Shown here: piece by piece, positions 39,490 to 48,026 of the stretch
Numbering within the stretch: position 1 is the first letter of the stretch
Layout of the letters: each line of letters begins with the position of its first letter
NCBI GenBank assembly: GCA_024645045.1
Contig: JAHEGO010000002.1
Span: forward strand, 62,001-126,000
Direction: 5' to 3'
DNA from: Sphingobacteriaceae bacterium
GTDB taxonomy: Bacteria > Bacteroidota > Bacteroidia > Sphingobacteriales > Sphingobacteriaceae
DNA length: 64,000 nucleotides
The notes under the pieces: model-generated
What the model saw: only the letters and a program-made list of their open reading frames with translations
Databases searched by the model: none
What the model was told of the DNA's origin: nothing
Translations under genes and position numbers: made by a program

Positions 39490-40533
39490 TTATTTTTTCT
39501 TTAGGAAGTCATTGGGGTTGATGATGATACTCACCATGTTGGTATAGCCAGCCAAATGATTATTCGCACTTCCATAATTGAACCTTATTTTGCTAATCTT
39601 AATACCAAAACCCCAAGAAAAACCAACTGTTGACATTCTGGTTTCCAATCCAAGTTCTTTTCGTTTTTGATGATTATAACCTACTCTAAATTGCATGTTT
39701 TCAGAAAAAATAATTTCTGTGCCTAAAGCAACATGTCTCATGAGTTTATCAGTAAATGAAAATTTTTGTTCAATGGGAAGACCTGTGGCTAAATCAATTT
39801 GAGTAGTTCTTTGATTTGGATCTAAATATGTTAAGTCAAATTGTTGCAAATCGTGTAAGGTAAGTGAAAACCGAAATGGAGCATGTGCCAGTTTTTTAGA
39901 AATACCAAATAATGCTTCAAAAGGCATTGCTTCTTTTTCATTCGTAAATGAATTGGTTTGCGATCCAATATTTTTAAGTACAAATGAAGCGGTAAATCCA
40001 TTGATGGTATCTGCGTAAGTACCACCTAAATCTAATAACACAGCGCGTGCATCATATTCGGCTAATTGGCTAAATACCGCTTTTGCAGTTGCGCCATAAC
40101 TAAATTGTTTATGACAATTGGCATAGCTAAAATTCAGTGAATTTTCTTTGGCACTGAAACTTCCTAACTCGTCACCAAACTCATTAGTCATTTCAAAATT
40201 ACCATAATCAATGTATTGAATTCCTATTCCAAAGTTCCCATATTCTTCAAGTGAAAAAGCTGTTCCAAGGTAGCCATAGCTAATGTCTCCAAAATAATTA
40301 CAACTATTAAATGCATACCTATTGTTCATTTTTGAATTTAACAAAGCAGGGTTTTGAACTACATTGTTCAAATCGGCATCAATACTTGCAATGCAATAAC
40401 CACCTAGTGCTGTAACCCTAGCTGAATTTGGGAGTGTTAAAAATTTATGTGTACCATAACCACCGGTTTGCGCAATTAACGGCAAGGCAGTAATCAGGAG
40501 TAATCCAATAAAAAGCAGTTTTAAGTTGCGCAT
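39490..40533 (-). CDS. porQ: PorQ-like type IX secretion system protein
   Basis: Signal peptide, FLTLPNSARVTALGGYCIASIDADLNNVVQNPALL, adjacent to cmk. Confidence 0.85.
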   Translation of the reverse strand: MRNLKLLFIGLLLITALPLIAQTGGYGTHKFLTLPNSARVTALGGYCIASIDADLNNVVQNPALLNSKMNNRYAFNSCNYFGDISYGYLGTAFSLEEYGNFGIGIQYIDYGNFEMTNEFGDELGSFSAKENSLNFSYANCHKQFSYGATAKAVFSQLAEYDARAVLLDLGGTYADTINGFTASFVLKNIGSQTNSFTNEKEAMPFEALFGISKKLAHAPFRFSLTLHDLQQFDLTYLDPNQRTTQIDLATGLPIEQKFSFTDKLMRHVALGTEIIFSENMQFRVGYNHQKRKELGLETRMSTVGFSWGFGIKISKIRFNYGSANNHLAGYTNMVSIIINPNDFLKKK

Positions 40534-40577
40534 AAATTCACTTAGGAAACGACAAACGAAGTTAATTATTTTAATGT

Positions 40578-42008
40578 TTAAAAATTATCTTTTGGTAAAT
40601 CTGCAATAAAATCTTTGTTGAAATTTACTAAAAACAACTGAGAAGAAGCCCTGGTAATAGCTGTATATAGCCACCTGATAAATTCTTTGTTCACTAATTC
40701 GTCAGTTAAATATCCTTGGTCCACAAAAACTGCTTTCCATTGCCCACCTTGCGATTTATGACAGGTTACTGCATAGGAGAACTTTACCTGTAATGCGTTA
40801 TAGAATGGGTCAGACTTAATTTTAGCTAATCTTTCTGCTTTGTTTTTGACATCAGCATAATCTAAAGACACCTGTTCATATAAATGTTGTTGTTGTTCTT
40901 TGCTTAAGGCTGGGCTATCGGAATCGAGGGTGTCTAATATAATTTTAGCGGTAATAATGGGTTGGTCTGGAAAGTCGACTAGCTGCAAACTGGCATCAGC
41001 AAATCGAAGTCCATGCATTTCTTGTTCGTTGCGAATGCGAATTACTTTTACAATTTCACCATTAGCAATGAAAGCGGCATCGGTTGTTTCTGGCAACCAA
41101 TGATAGTTGTTCTTGACAACCATCAGAAAATCGCCACTGGAAATAAATTCTTCTCTGAATAAAATTCTAGCTCTAATTTGCTGGTTGTATAAATTTGCAT
41201 TCTTGTTAGACCTGCATATGACAAGGGTTTCATCCATGCCAAAATGGTCATAAGCATAGTTAATGCCGTCTACTAGTTTCTCTCCTGTGATGTAAAAAAA
41301 GTCTTTGAAATTTTTTACATGAAGCGTAGGTTTACTAATTTCGTCGCTTAGTAATTGTTGTCTTAATGCAGTTGCATTTTCTAAGATTCCAGATTTTTTT
41401 TCTTGTCTTAACACCTCTTTGAGTTCTGCACCAAAAACTTTTAACCCAAAATGACTTTGTAAATAGCTTGGATTCAATGCAGGGCTTTCGCTTGCGCCTA
41501 CGGGAGGTAATTGTGCTGTATCACCAAGGAAAATAATTTTACAGTTGCTATTAGATTCATAAACGTATTTAATTAAATCTGCTAGTAAGCTATTGCTTCC
41601 AAAATATTGACCATCTTGAATTGTACCCGGAATCATGGATGATTCATCTACTATAAACAAGGTATCTTGGTGTGTGTTTTTAGCTAGGCTAAAACCACTG
41701 CCCAATTCAATAGCACTTTTTTTTCGGTATATTTTTTTATGAATCGTGAATGCAGGTTTTTTAGCATAATTCCCCAAAACCTTTGCGGCTCTCCCTGTTG
41801 GGGCAAGCAAAATTGGTTTGATGTTGTATTTAGGTAATAATTTCACCAAAACACTCATAGAGGTAGTTTTCCCCGTTCCAGCATATCCCCTTAAAACAAA
41901 AACACCATTGGGCGCTTCAGATTTAAGGAAGCGGTCTATTTGCGTAAATAAATTAACCTGATCGGCGCTGGGTTGATGTTTGAAAAGCTGTTCAAATAAC
42001 TGGTTCAC
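40578..42008 (-). CDS. RecD-like ATP-dependent DNA helicase (AAA_30 + UvrD C-terminal)
   Basis: LRGYAGTGKTTSMSVL, LLAPTGRAAKVL, FIVDESSMI, VTCHKSQGGQWKAVFVD, LYTAITRASSQL. Confidence 0.92.
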   Translation of the reverse strand: MNQLFEQLFKHQPSADQVNLFTQIDRFLKSEAPNGVFVLRGYAGTGKTTSMSVLVKLLPKYNIKPILLAPTGRAAKVLGNYAKKPAFTIHKKIYRKKSAIELGSGFSLAKNTHQDTLFIVDESSMIPGTIQDGQYFGSNSLLADLIKYVYESNSNCKIIFLGDTAQLPPVGASESPALNPSYLQSHFGLKVFGAELKEVLRQEKKSGILENATALRQQLLSDEISKPTLHVKNFKDFFYITGEKLVDGINYAYDHFGMDETLVICRSNKNANLYNQQIRARILFREEFISSGDFLMVVKNNYHWLPETTDAAFIANGEIVKVIRIRNEQEMHGLRFADASLQLVDFPDQPIITAKIILDTLDSDSPALSKEQQQHLYEQVSLDYADVKNKAERLAKIKSDPFYNALQVKFSYAVTCHKSQGGQWKAVFVDQGYLTDELVNKEFIRWLYTAITRASSQLFLVNFNKDFIADLPKDNF

Positions 42009-42072
42009 GGCATAAACTTAGGCAGAAAATTATCAAAATCATTTTAATTTTCTGCAAATCTTTATAAAATAA

Positions 42073-42080
42073 TACATTTG
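42073..42080 (+). promoter_or_regulatory. Putative -7 element upstream of DUF3822 gene
   Basis: TACATTTG 5 nt before ATG at 42086. Confidence 0.45.
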
Positions 42081-42085
42081 TGATA

Positions 42086-42943
42086 ATGAACGGATTGTTA
42101 CATAAGGTTGAAAAAGCAGAAAGAGTTGATGAGAGTTTTTATTTTGATACAAAAACGCCTTATCATTTATTCTTGCAATTAGATGGAAATTTTTTTCGTG
42201 CGGTAGCCTACAGTAATGTGCGCGAGAAATTTGTGATGCAAGCTGCATTTAGTTATGACGGCAAGCTAGAAACACTTCAAGAAATTTTTGATAAAACAGA
42301 TTTCTTAAAAAGGCCATATACTAAAGTGAGGTGTATGGTTTCAAGTTTGGAGCATACTTTAATTCCAATCATGAATGGGTTGTCGCTTGACCCAGAAACA
42401 GCATTGGGTTTCAATGTCAACTTATCATTTAATCATGTTTGCTTAACCAATACAATTAAAGGAGTAGATGCCTTGTTGTCGTTTGCCATGCAAAAAGAAA
42501 TAGTAGCTGTTGTAAAACATCGCTTTCCGCAAGTTGAATTTATTCATTCTGCAGTAAGCACTATTTCATATAGTTTAGAACTGGCTAAAAACCACACAGA
42601 ACCAATGCTTCATTTGGTTTTACATGAAGGCGCTTTAGAACTTTGTTTGATTAATAATGGCAAACTTTTTCTTTACAATACCTTTACCTATCAAACTTTA
42701 GAAGATTTAGTATACTATCCTTTATTTATAGCTGAACAATTTAATTTAAATCCAACACAATTATATTTGAATTTATCTGGAAATGTTTCCCCGCATTCTC
42801 CCGAATTCGAAATGATTAAAAAGTACTTTTCAGTGGTTAATTTAGCGCCATTAGATATACGTTCAAAATATGCAATAAGGATGGAAGAGGAGCAAATTTA
42901 CCCACCATTTTTAACATTATTCACTGCTCGTTTATGCGAATAA
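42086..42943 (+). CDS. DUF3822 family protein
   Basis: Length, conserved position before rsmD-coaD in Bacteroidota; FYFDTKTPYHLFLQLDGNFFRAVAYS. Confidence 0.75.
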   Translation: MNGLLHKVEKAERVDESFYFDTKTPYHLFLQLDGNFFRAVAYSNVREKFVMQAAFSYDGKLETLQEIFDKTDFLKRPYTKVRCMVSSLEHTLIPIMNGLSLDPETALGFNVNLSFNHVCLTNTIKGVDALLSFAMQKEIVAVVKHRFPQVEFIHSAVSTISYSLELAKNHTEPMLHLVLHEGALELCLINNGKLFLYNTFTYQTLEDLVYYPLFIAEQFNLNPTQLYLNLSGNVSPHSPEFEMIKKYFSVVNLAPLDIRSKYAIRMEEEQIYPPFLTLFTARLCE

Positions 42944-43473
42944 TTAGTGGCAAATGGAGAGGGACTCGAATTCAAGCTCCTGCAAATTTACCTGTAAGGC
43001 CAACAACCGACCAAGCGAAAGAAGCTTTATTTAATATTTTGGTGAATAACTTTGATTTTGAAGCATTAAATATTTTAGATTTATTTGCTGGTACAGGTAA
43101 CATGAGTTATGAATTTGTTTCACGAGGTTGTCATCAAATAACTGCTGTAGATAAACACATTAAATGTGTTCGATTCATTAAAGAAACTTTTCAGAAATTG
43201 AAATTTGAAAATGCAAATTTAATAGTCGATGATGTTTTTAGTTTTTTAAAATCTGAACACAACCAATACGATATTATTTTTGCAGACCCACCATATGATA
43301 TGCCTAGGATTGCTGAAATTGCTGACTTAGTGATGGAGCAACAAATTTTAACTGCGCAAGGTTTTTTAATTATAGAACATGCCAGTTTACAAAATATTAG
43401 CCATGGAAAAGGGTATCAATATACCAGAAGTTATGGTTCGTCAAGTTTTTCTTTTTTTAAAATAAAGGCCTAA
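42934..43473 (+). CDS. rsmD: 16S rRNA (guanine(966)-N(2))-methyltransferase RsmD
   Basis: MRIISGKWRGTRI, RPTTDQAKEALFNIL, LDLFAGTGNMSYEFVSRG, IIFADPPYD. Confidence 0.95.
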   Translation: MRIISGKWRGTRIQAPANLPVRPTTDQAKEALFNILVNNFDFEALNILDLFAGTGNMSYEFVSRGCHQITAVDKHIKCVRFIKETFQKLKFENANLIVDDVFSFLKSEHNQYDIIFADPPYDMPRIAEIADLVMEQQILTAQGFLIIEHASLQNISHGKGYQYTRSYGSSSFSFFKIKA

Positions 43474-43478
43474 TATAT

Positions 43479-43955
43479 ATGAAAAAAATAGCTTTATTTC
43501 CAGGTTCATTTGATCCAATTACTGTTGCTCATATTGATATTTTGAATAGGGCATTGCCCTTGTTTGATGAAGTGGTGGTTGGTATAGGTTTGAATAATAC
43601 CAAACAGGGTTTTATTTCAGCAGATAAAAAAGAAGAAATGTTGCGTTTGGTTTTTCAAAATAATCCTAAAATCAAAGTAACAACCTACCAAGGTTTAACA
43701 GTTGAATATTGTAAGCAGATTGGCGCGCAATACATGATACGAGGTATTCGCTCTACTGCAGATTTTGAATATGAAAAAGCAATTTCACAAATGAATCAAT
43801 CGATGCATCCGGAAATTGAAAGTGTTTTCATTTTAAGTAGACCAGGATTTTCTGCAATTAGTTCAACAATTGTTCGTGATATTTTAAGGAATGGCGGAGA
43901 TATCAGTCAATTCGTTCCTAAAGAAATTACGGCTATGTTACAAGATTTAATGTAA
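43479..43955 (+). CDS. coaD: Pantetheine-phosphate adenylyltransferase
   Basis: ALFPGSFDPITVAHIDIL, YMIRGIRSTADFEYEKAISQMN. Confidence 0.97.
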   Translation: MKKIALFPGSFDPITVAHIDILNRALPLFDEVVVGIGLNNTKQGFISADKKEEMLRLVFQNNPKIKVTTYQGLTVEYCKQIGAQYMIRGIRSTADFEYEKAISQMNQSMHPEIESVFILSRPGFSAISSTIVRDILRNGGDISQFVPKEITAMLQDLM

Positions 43956-44543
43956 CGCTTCTATAATTTCAGCAATGGAAGCATAGGTATTTTGCAATAC
44001 TTTTTCGAATTGCGTTTTTTGCAACCAGGCTACTTCGGTAATACCTTCAGAAAGTTGAGGGATTAACTCAACATCTTCACTTTTCATTAAATACCAATTG
44101 GTTTGCTTTAAAATCCATTCCTTATTTTCTTCGTAAATATGATAGCTGATATGAAATAGCTCACCTAATTCAATTTGTTGAATTCCGCATTCTTCTTTTA
44201 CTTCTCGAATTGCAGCAGTTTCAAAATTTTCGCCTTCGTCTAGTTTGCCTTTTGGTAAATCCCATTTTCCTCTTCGGTAAATAAACAAGTACTCGTTTTT
44301 ACTGTTTCGTATAAGTCCACCTGCAGCATTGACAAGGCTAAATTGTGCTTTTATATTGTTGAAAACTTCAGTTTCATTTGCACAAATGATGTTTTTTTGA
44401 CCTTTTAGGTTAATTAATTCATCCTTTGAAATGTCTGAAACAGCTGATTCAGAATTGTTTGAATGAATGTGTAAAACTTCTTGACTAGAATTGTCGAATT
44501 GTGAAATAACTAAGGCGTTTTGATTTATATAAATTTTATACAT
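43947..44543 (-). CDS. NUDIX hydrolase
   Basis: NUDIX box GKLDEGENFETAAIREVKEECGI; start set at MYKIYINQN. Confidence 0.94.
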   Translation of the reverse strand: MYKIYINQNALVISQFDNSSQEVLHIHSNNSESAVSDISKDELINLKGQKNIICANETEVFNNIKAQFSLVNAAGGLIRNSKNEYLFIYRRGKWDLPKGKLDEGENFETAAIREVKEECGIQQIELGELFHISYHIYEENKEWILKQTNWYLMKSEDVELIPQLSEGITEVAWLQKTQFEKVLQNTYASIAEIIEALH

Positions 44544-44546
44544 TTG
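44519..44546 (+). promoter_or_regulatory. Putative pyrE promoter
   Basis: TTTG (44519-44522), 16-nt spacer, TACATTTG (44539-44546), 4 nt before pyrE ATG. Confidence 0.55.
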
Positions 44547-44550
44547 CGCT

Positions 44551-45192
44551 ATGTTTAATACCAGAGAAACTTCTTTAAAAGTAGCAGAATTTTTGTTACA
44601 AATCAAAGCAATCAAATTGCAACCACAAAAACCATTTACTTGGGCATCGGGTTGGAATTCTCCAATTTACTGTGATAATAGAATTACTTTGTCTTATCCA
44701 CCAGTTAGAACTTTTATTCGTCAAAGACTTGCAGAAGTTATTCACGAAGAATTTTCATCGGCAAACTTAATTGCTGGTGTTGCAACTGCAGGAATTCCGC
44801 AAGGGGTTTTAGTTGCTCAAGAATTAGGTTTACCATTTGCATATGTTCGTTCGGCTCCAAAAGAACACGGAATGAATAACATGATTGAAGGTGAAGTTAA
44901 AGAAGGTCAAAAAGTGGTAGTAGTAGAAGATCTAATTTCTACTGGTAAAAGCAGTTTGAAAGCTGTTGAGGCTTTACGTGCTGCTGGTTGTGAAGTAGTT
45001 GGAATGGTATCTATTTTTACTTATGGATTTGAAGTTGCCAATCAAAATTTCCAATCGGCGAATTGCAAATTTATTTCATTAAGTAACTATGACGACTTAA
45101 TTGACCAGGCTTTGGAATCGAGCTTTATTACACCAAATGATGTAGAGATATTAAAGTCTTGGAGAGCCGATCCTGCAAACTGGGGTAAATAA
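44551..45192 (+). CDS. pyrE: Orotate phosphoribosyltransferase
   Basis: FTWASGWNSPIYCDNR, VVVVEDLISTGKSSLKAVEALRAAG. Confidence 0.96.
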   Translation: MFNTRETSLKVAEFLLQIKAIKLQPQKPFTWASGWNSPIYCDNRITLSYPPVRTFIRQRLAEVIHEEFSSANLIAGVATAGIPQGVLVAQELGLPFAYVRSAPKEHGMNNMIEGEVKEGQKVVVVEDLISTGKSSLKAVEALRAAGCEVVGMVSIFTYGFEVANQNFQSANCKFISLSNYDDLIDQALESSFITPNDVEILKSWRADPANWGK

Positions 45193-45277
45193 ATTTCCGT
45201 CAAAATTTCATTTCTTTTTTCTTAATTCAGCAAATTAGTCAGTAATAAAAGCGATTCAACAGACAGAATTTCAGTTG

Positions 45278-45318
45278 TTTGTGTGTAATGGCATTTGGCT
45301 TACTATTTGAGCATTACA
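45278..45318 (+). promoter_or_regulatory. Candidate clpB promoter with overlapping inverted repeat
   Basis: TTTG-N19-TACTATTTG near-consensus; TGTAATG (45284-45290) / CATTACA (45312-45318) inverted repeat. Confidence 0.4.
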
Positions 45319-45345
45319 TGTTACGCTATAATAGCAGCGTTTAAC

Positions 45346-47940
45346 ATGAATTTTAATCAGTACACAATTAAATCTCAAGAGGCAATTAACAAAGCAGTGG
45401 AAATTGCCCAAGCGAATCAACAGCAATCTATTGAGCCAGCTCATATTTTAAAAGGAATGTTTTCCGTTGATGAGCATGTCATTCAATTTTTATTTAAAAA
45501 GCTCAATATAAATCCGCAAACAATTCAAAAAGTGAATGATGCATTGGTTGCTTCCTATCCAAAAGTGCAAGGTGGTGATCCATTCTTTTCTAGAGACACC
45601 AATCTAGTCTTTCAAAAGGCAAGTAGCCTTTTAAAAGATTTTAAAGATGAGTTTATTACAGTCGATCATCTATTGTTTGCGATTTTAAATGGAAATGATA
45701 AAACTGCAACCATGCTTAAAGATGCCGGTTTGCAAGAGAAAGAATTAAAGGCCGCAATTTTTGCTTTACGTGGAGACCAAAAAATTACGGATCAAAATGC
45801 AGAAGCAACTTATCAATCATTGGCAAAATATGCTAGAAATTTAAATGATGCGGCATCGTCAGGAAAGCTCGACCCTGTAATTGGTAGAGATGAAGAAATA
45901 AGAAGAGTCATTCAAATTTTATCACGAAGAACAAAAAACAATCCAATATTAATTGGCGAGCCAGGTGTAGGTAAGACAGCAATTGCAGAAGGTATTGCTT
46001 ATCGAATTGTGAATGGTGATGTACCCGAAAATTTAAAATCAAAATTAGTTTTTTCTTTAGATATGGGCGCCTTAATAGCAGGTGCAAAATACAAAGGGGA
46101 ATTTGAAGAGCGTTTAAAAGCAGTAATTTCAGAAGTAATAAAAAGTGACGGTCAAATTATTTTATTTATAGATGAAATTCATACACTTGTTGGTGCAGGT
46201 GCATCGGAAGGGGCAATGGATGCTGCAAATATTCTAAAACCAGCATTGGCCCGTGGAGAATTACGTGCGATTGGCGCAACAACTTTAAATGAATACCAAA
46301 AGTATTTTGAAAAGGACAAAGCATTAGAAAGAAGATTTCAAAAGGTAATGGTGGAAGAACCAGATTTAGAAGATGCCATTAGTATTCTTCGTGGACTTAA
46401 AGAAAAGTATGAAATTCACCATAAAGTAAGAATTAAAGACGAGGCTATCATTGCAGCTGTAGAGCTATCTCAGCGATACATTGCAGATCGTTTTTTGCCA
46501 GATAAAGCAATCGATTTAATGGACGAAGCGGCTTCCAAATTGCGTTTAGAAATGGATTCTGTTCCTGAAGCTTTAGACGAAATCGAGCGCAGAATTATGC
46601 AATTAGAGATTGAAAGAGCAGCAATTAAACGCGAAGGTGAAACCAAAAGGTTGGCTGAACTTTCAGAAGAAATTGCGAATTTAACAGAGCAACGAAATAG
46701 TTTCAGGGCTAAATGGAATGCAGAAAAACAAGTGGTAAATCAAATACAATCACAGTTAGATTTACTAGAGCGTTATAAGCTAGAAGCAGAACAGGCAGAG
46801 CGTGCTGGCGATTATGGTAAAGTTGCAGAGTTGCGTTATGGAAAAATAAAAGAAGCGGAAAGCGCCATTGAGCAATTAAAAATAGAGTTAGAAAAAAACA
46901 CTTCCAGAATTATGAAGGAAGAAGTTACTGCAGAGGATATAGCTGGCGTTGTTTCTCGTTGGACAGGAATTCCGCTAAACAAAATGATTGAATCGGAACG
47001 CGATAAATTATTGAATTTAGAAGAAGAATTACACCAAAGGGTAGTGGGTCAAAAAGAAGCCATAGAAGCAATTGCAGATGCGGTAAGAAGAAGTAGGGCA
47101 GGCTTGCAAGACAAGAAAAAACCAATTGGATCTTTTATTTTTTTAGGAACAACTGGAGTTGGTAAAACTGAACTAGCAAAGGCATTGGCAGAATTTTTAT
47201 TCAATGATGAAAATTCAATGACAAGAATAGATATGTCGGAATACCAAGAAAGACATGCCGTATCTAGGCTAATTGGTGCGCCTCCGGGATATGTTGGCTA
47301 TGATGAAGGTGGTCAATTAACAGAAGCCGTAAGGAGAAAACCTTTTTCAGTTATTTTATTAGATGAAATTGAAAAAGCACATCCAGATGTTTTCAATATT
47401 TTATTACAAGTATTAGACGACGGAAGACTAACAGATAATAAAGGTCGTGTGGTGAATTTTAAAAATACCATCATCATCATGACTTCTAATATTGGTGCCA
47501 ATGTGATACAAGATAATTTTGCAATGATTACGGATATTAACAGAGATGAAATTATTGCAAAAACAAAAACTTCGGTATTTGATGTTTTAAAGAAAACTAT
47601 TCGTCCTGAATTCTTAAATAGAATAGATGAATTAATCATGTTTACCCCACTTAGTAGAAGTGAAGTCCGTGAAATTGTGGATATACAATTCAAAGGAATT
47701 CAAAAAGTATTGTTAGAAATGGGAATAACATTAACAGCAAGCGACGAAGCACTAGATTGGCTTGGGGAATTAGGATATGACCCTCAATTCGGTGCAAGAC
47801 CATTGAAAAGAGTGATGCAAAAAAGAATCTTAAATGATTTATCAAAACAGCTTTTATCAGGTAAAGTGGCAAAAGATGCAGCAATACTGCTTAAATTAAC
47901 TCCTAAGAACGAGTTTGTTTTTGAGAATAAGCAGATTTAA
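45346..47940 (+). CDS. clpB: ATP-dependent chaperone ClpB
   Basis: [31 protein letters not shown], ClpN repeats, middle coiled-coil; start at [13 protein letters not shown]. Confidence 0.97.
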   Translation: MNFNQYTIKSQEAINKAVEIAQANQQQSIEPAHILKGMFSVDEHVIQFLFKKLNINPQTIQKVNDALVASYPKVQGGDPFFSRDTNLVFQKASSLLKDFKDEFITVDHLLFAILNGNDKTATMLKDAGLQEKELKAAIFALRGDQKITDQNAEATYQSLAKYARNLNDAASSGKLDPVIGRDEEIRRVIQILSRRTKNNPILIGEPGVGKTAIAEGIAYRIVNGDVPENLKSKLVFSLDMGALIAGAKYKGEFEERLKAVISEVIKSDGQIILFIDEIHTLVGAGASEGAMDAANILKPALARGELRAIGATTLNEYQKYFEKDKALERRFQKVMVEEPDLEDAISILRGLKEKYEIHHKVRIKDEAIIAAVELSQRYIADRFLPDKAIDLMDEAASKLRLEMDSVPEALDEIERRIMQLEIERAAIKREGETKRLAELSEEIANLTEQRNSFRAKWNAEKQVVNQIQSQLDLLERYKLEAEQAERAGDYGKVAELRYGKIKEAESAIEQLKIELEKNTSRIMKEEVTAEDIAGVVSRWTGIPLNKMIESERDKLLNLEEELHQRVVGQKEAIEAIADAVRRSRAGLQDKKKPIGSFIFLGTTGVGKTELAKALAEFLFNDENSMTRIDMSEYQERHAVSRLIGAPPGYVGYDEGGQLTEAVRRKPFSVILLDEIEKAHPDVFNILLQVLDDGRLTDNKGRVVNFKNTIIIMTSNIGANVIQDNFAMITDINRDEIIAKTKTSVFDVLKKTIRPEFLNRIDELIMFTPLSRSEVREIVDIQFKGIQKVLLEMGITLTASDEALDWLGELGYDPQFGARPLKRVMQKRILNDLSKQLLSGKVAKDAAILLKLTPKNEFVFENKQI

Positions 47941-47957
47941 TCCCATAAACTTCTTAT

Positions 47958-47988
47958 AAAGGAGGGTTGTGAAAGCAGCCCTCCTTTT
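47958..47988 (+). terminator. Intrinsic terminator after clpB
   Basis: AAAGGAGGGTTGT-GAAA-GCAGCCCTCCTTTT hairpin with GAAA loop and T-tract. Confidence 0.88.
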
Positions 47989-48026
47989 GTTATTTAGGCT
48001 TTTTTAATTAAGCATATTTAATTATA

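Noticed and set aside
47313-47693. 126-aa ORF antisense to clpB
   Set aside because: Lies entirely within the conserved clpB coding region; low-complexity translation with no domain signature.
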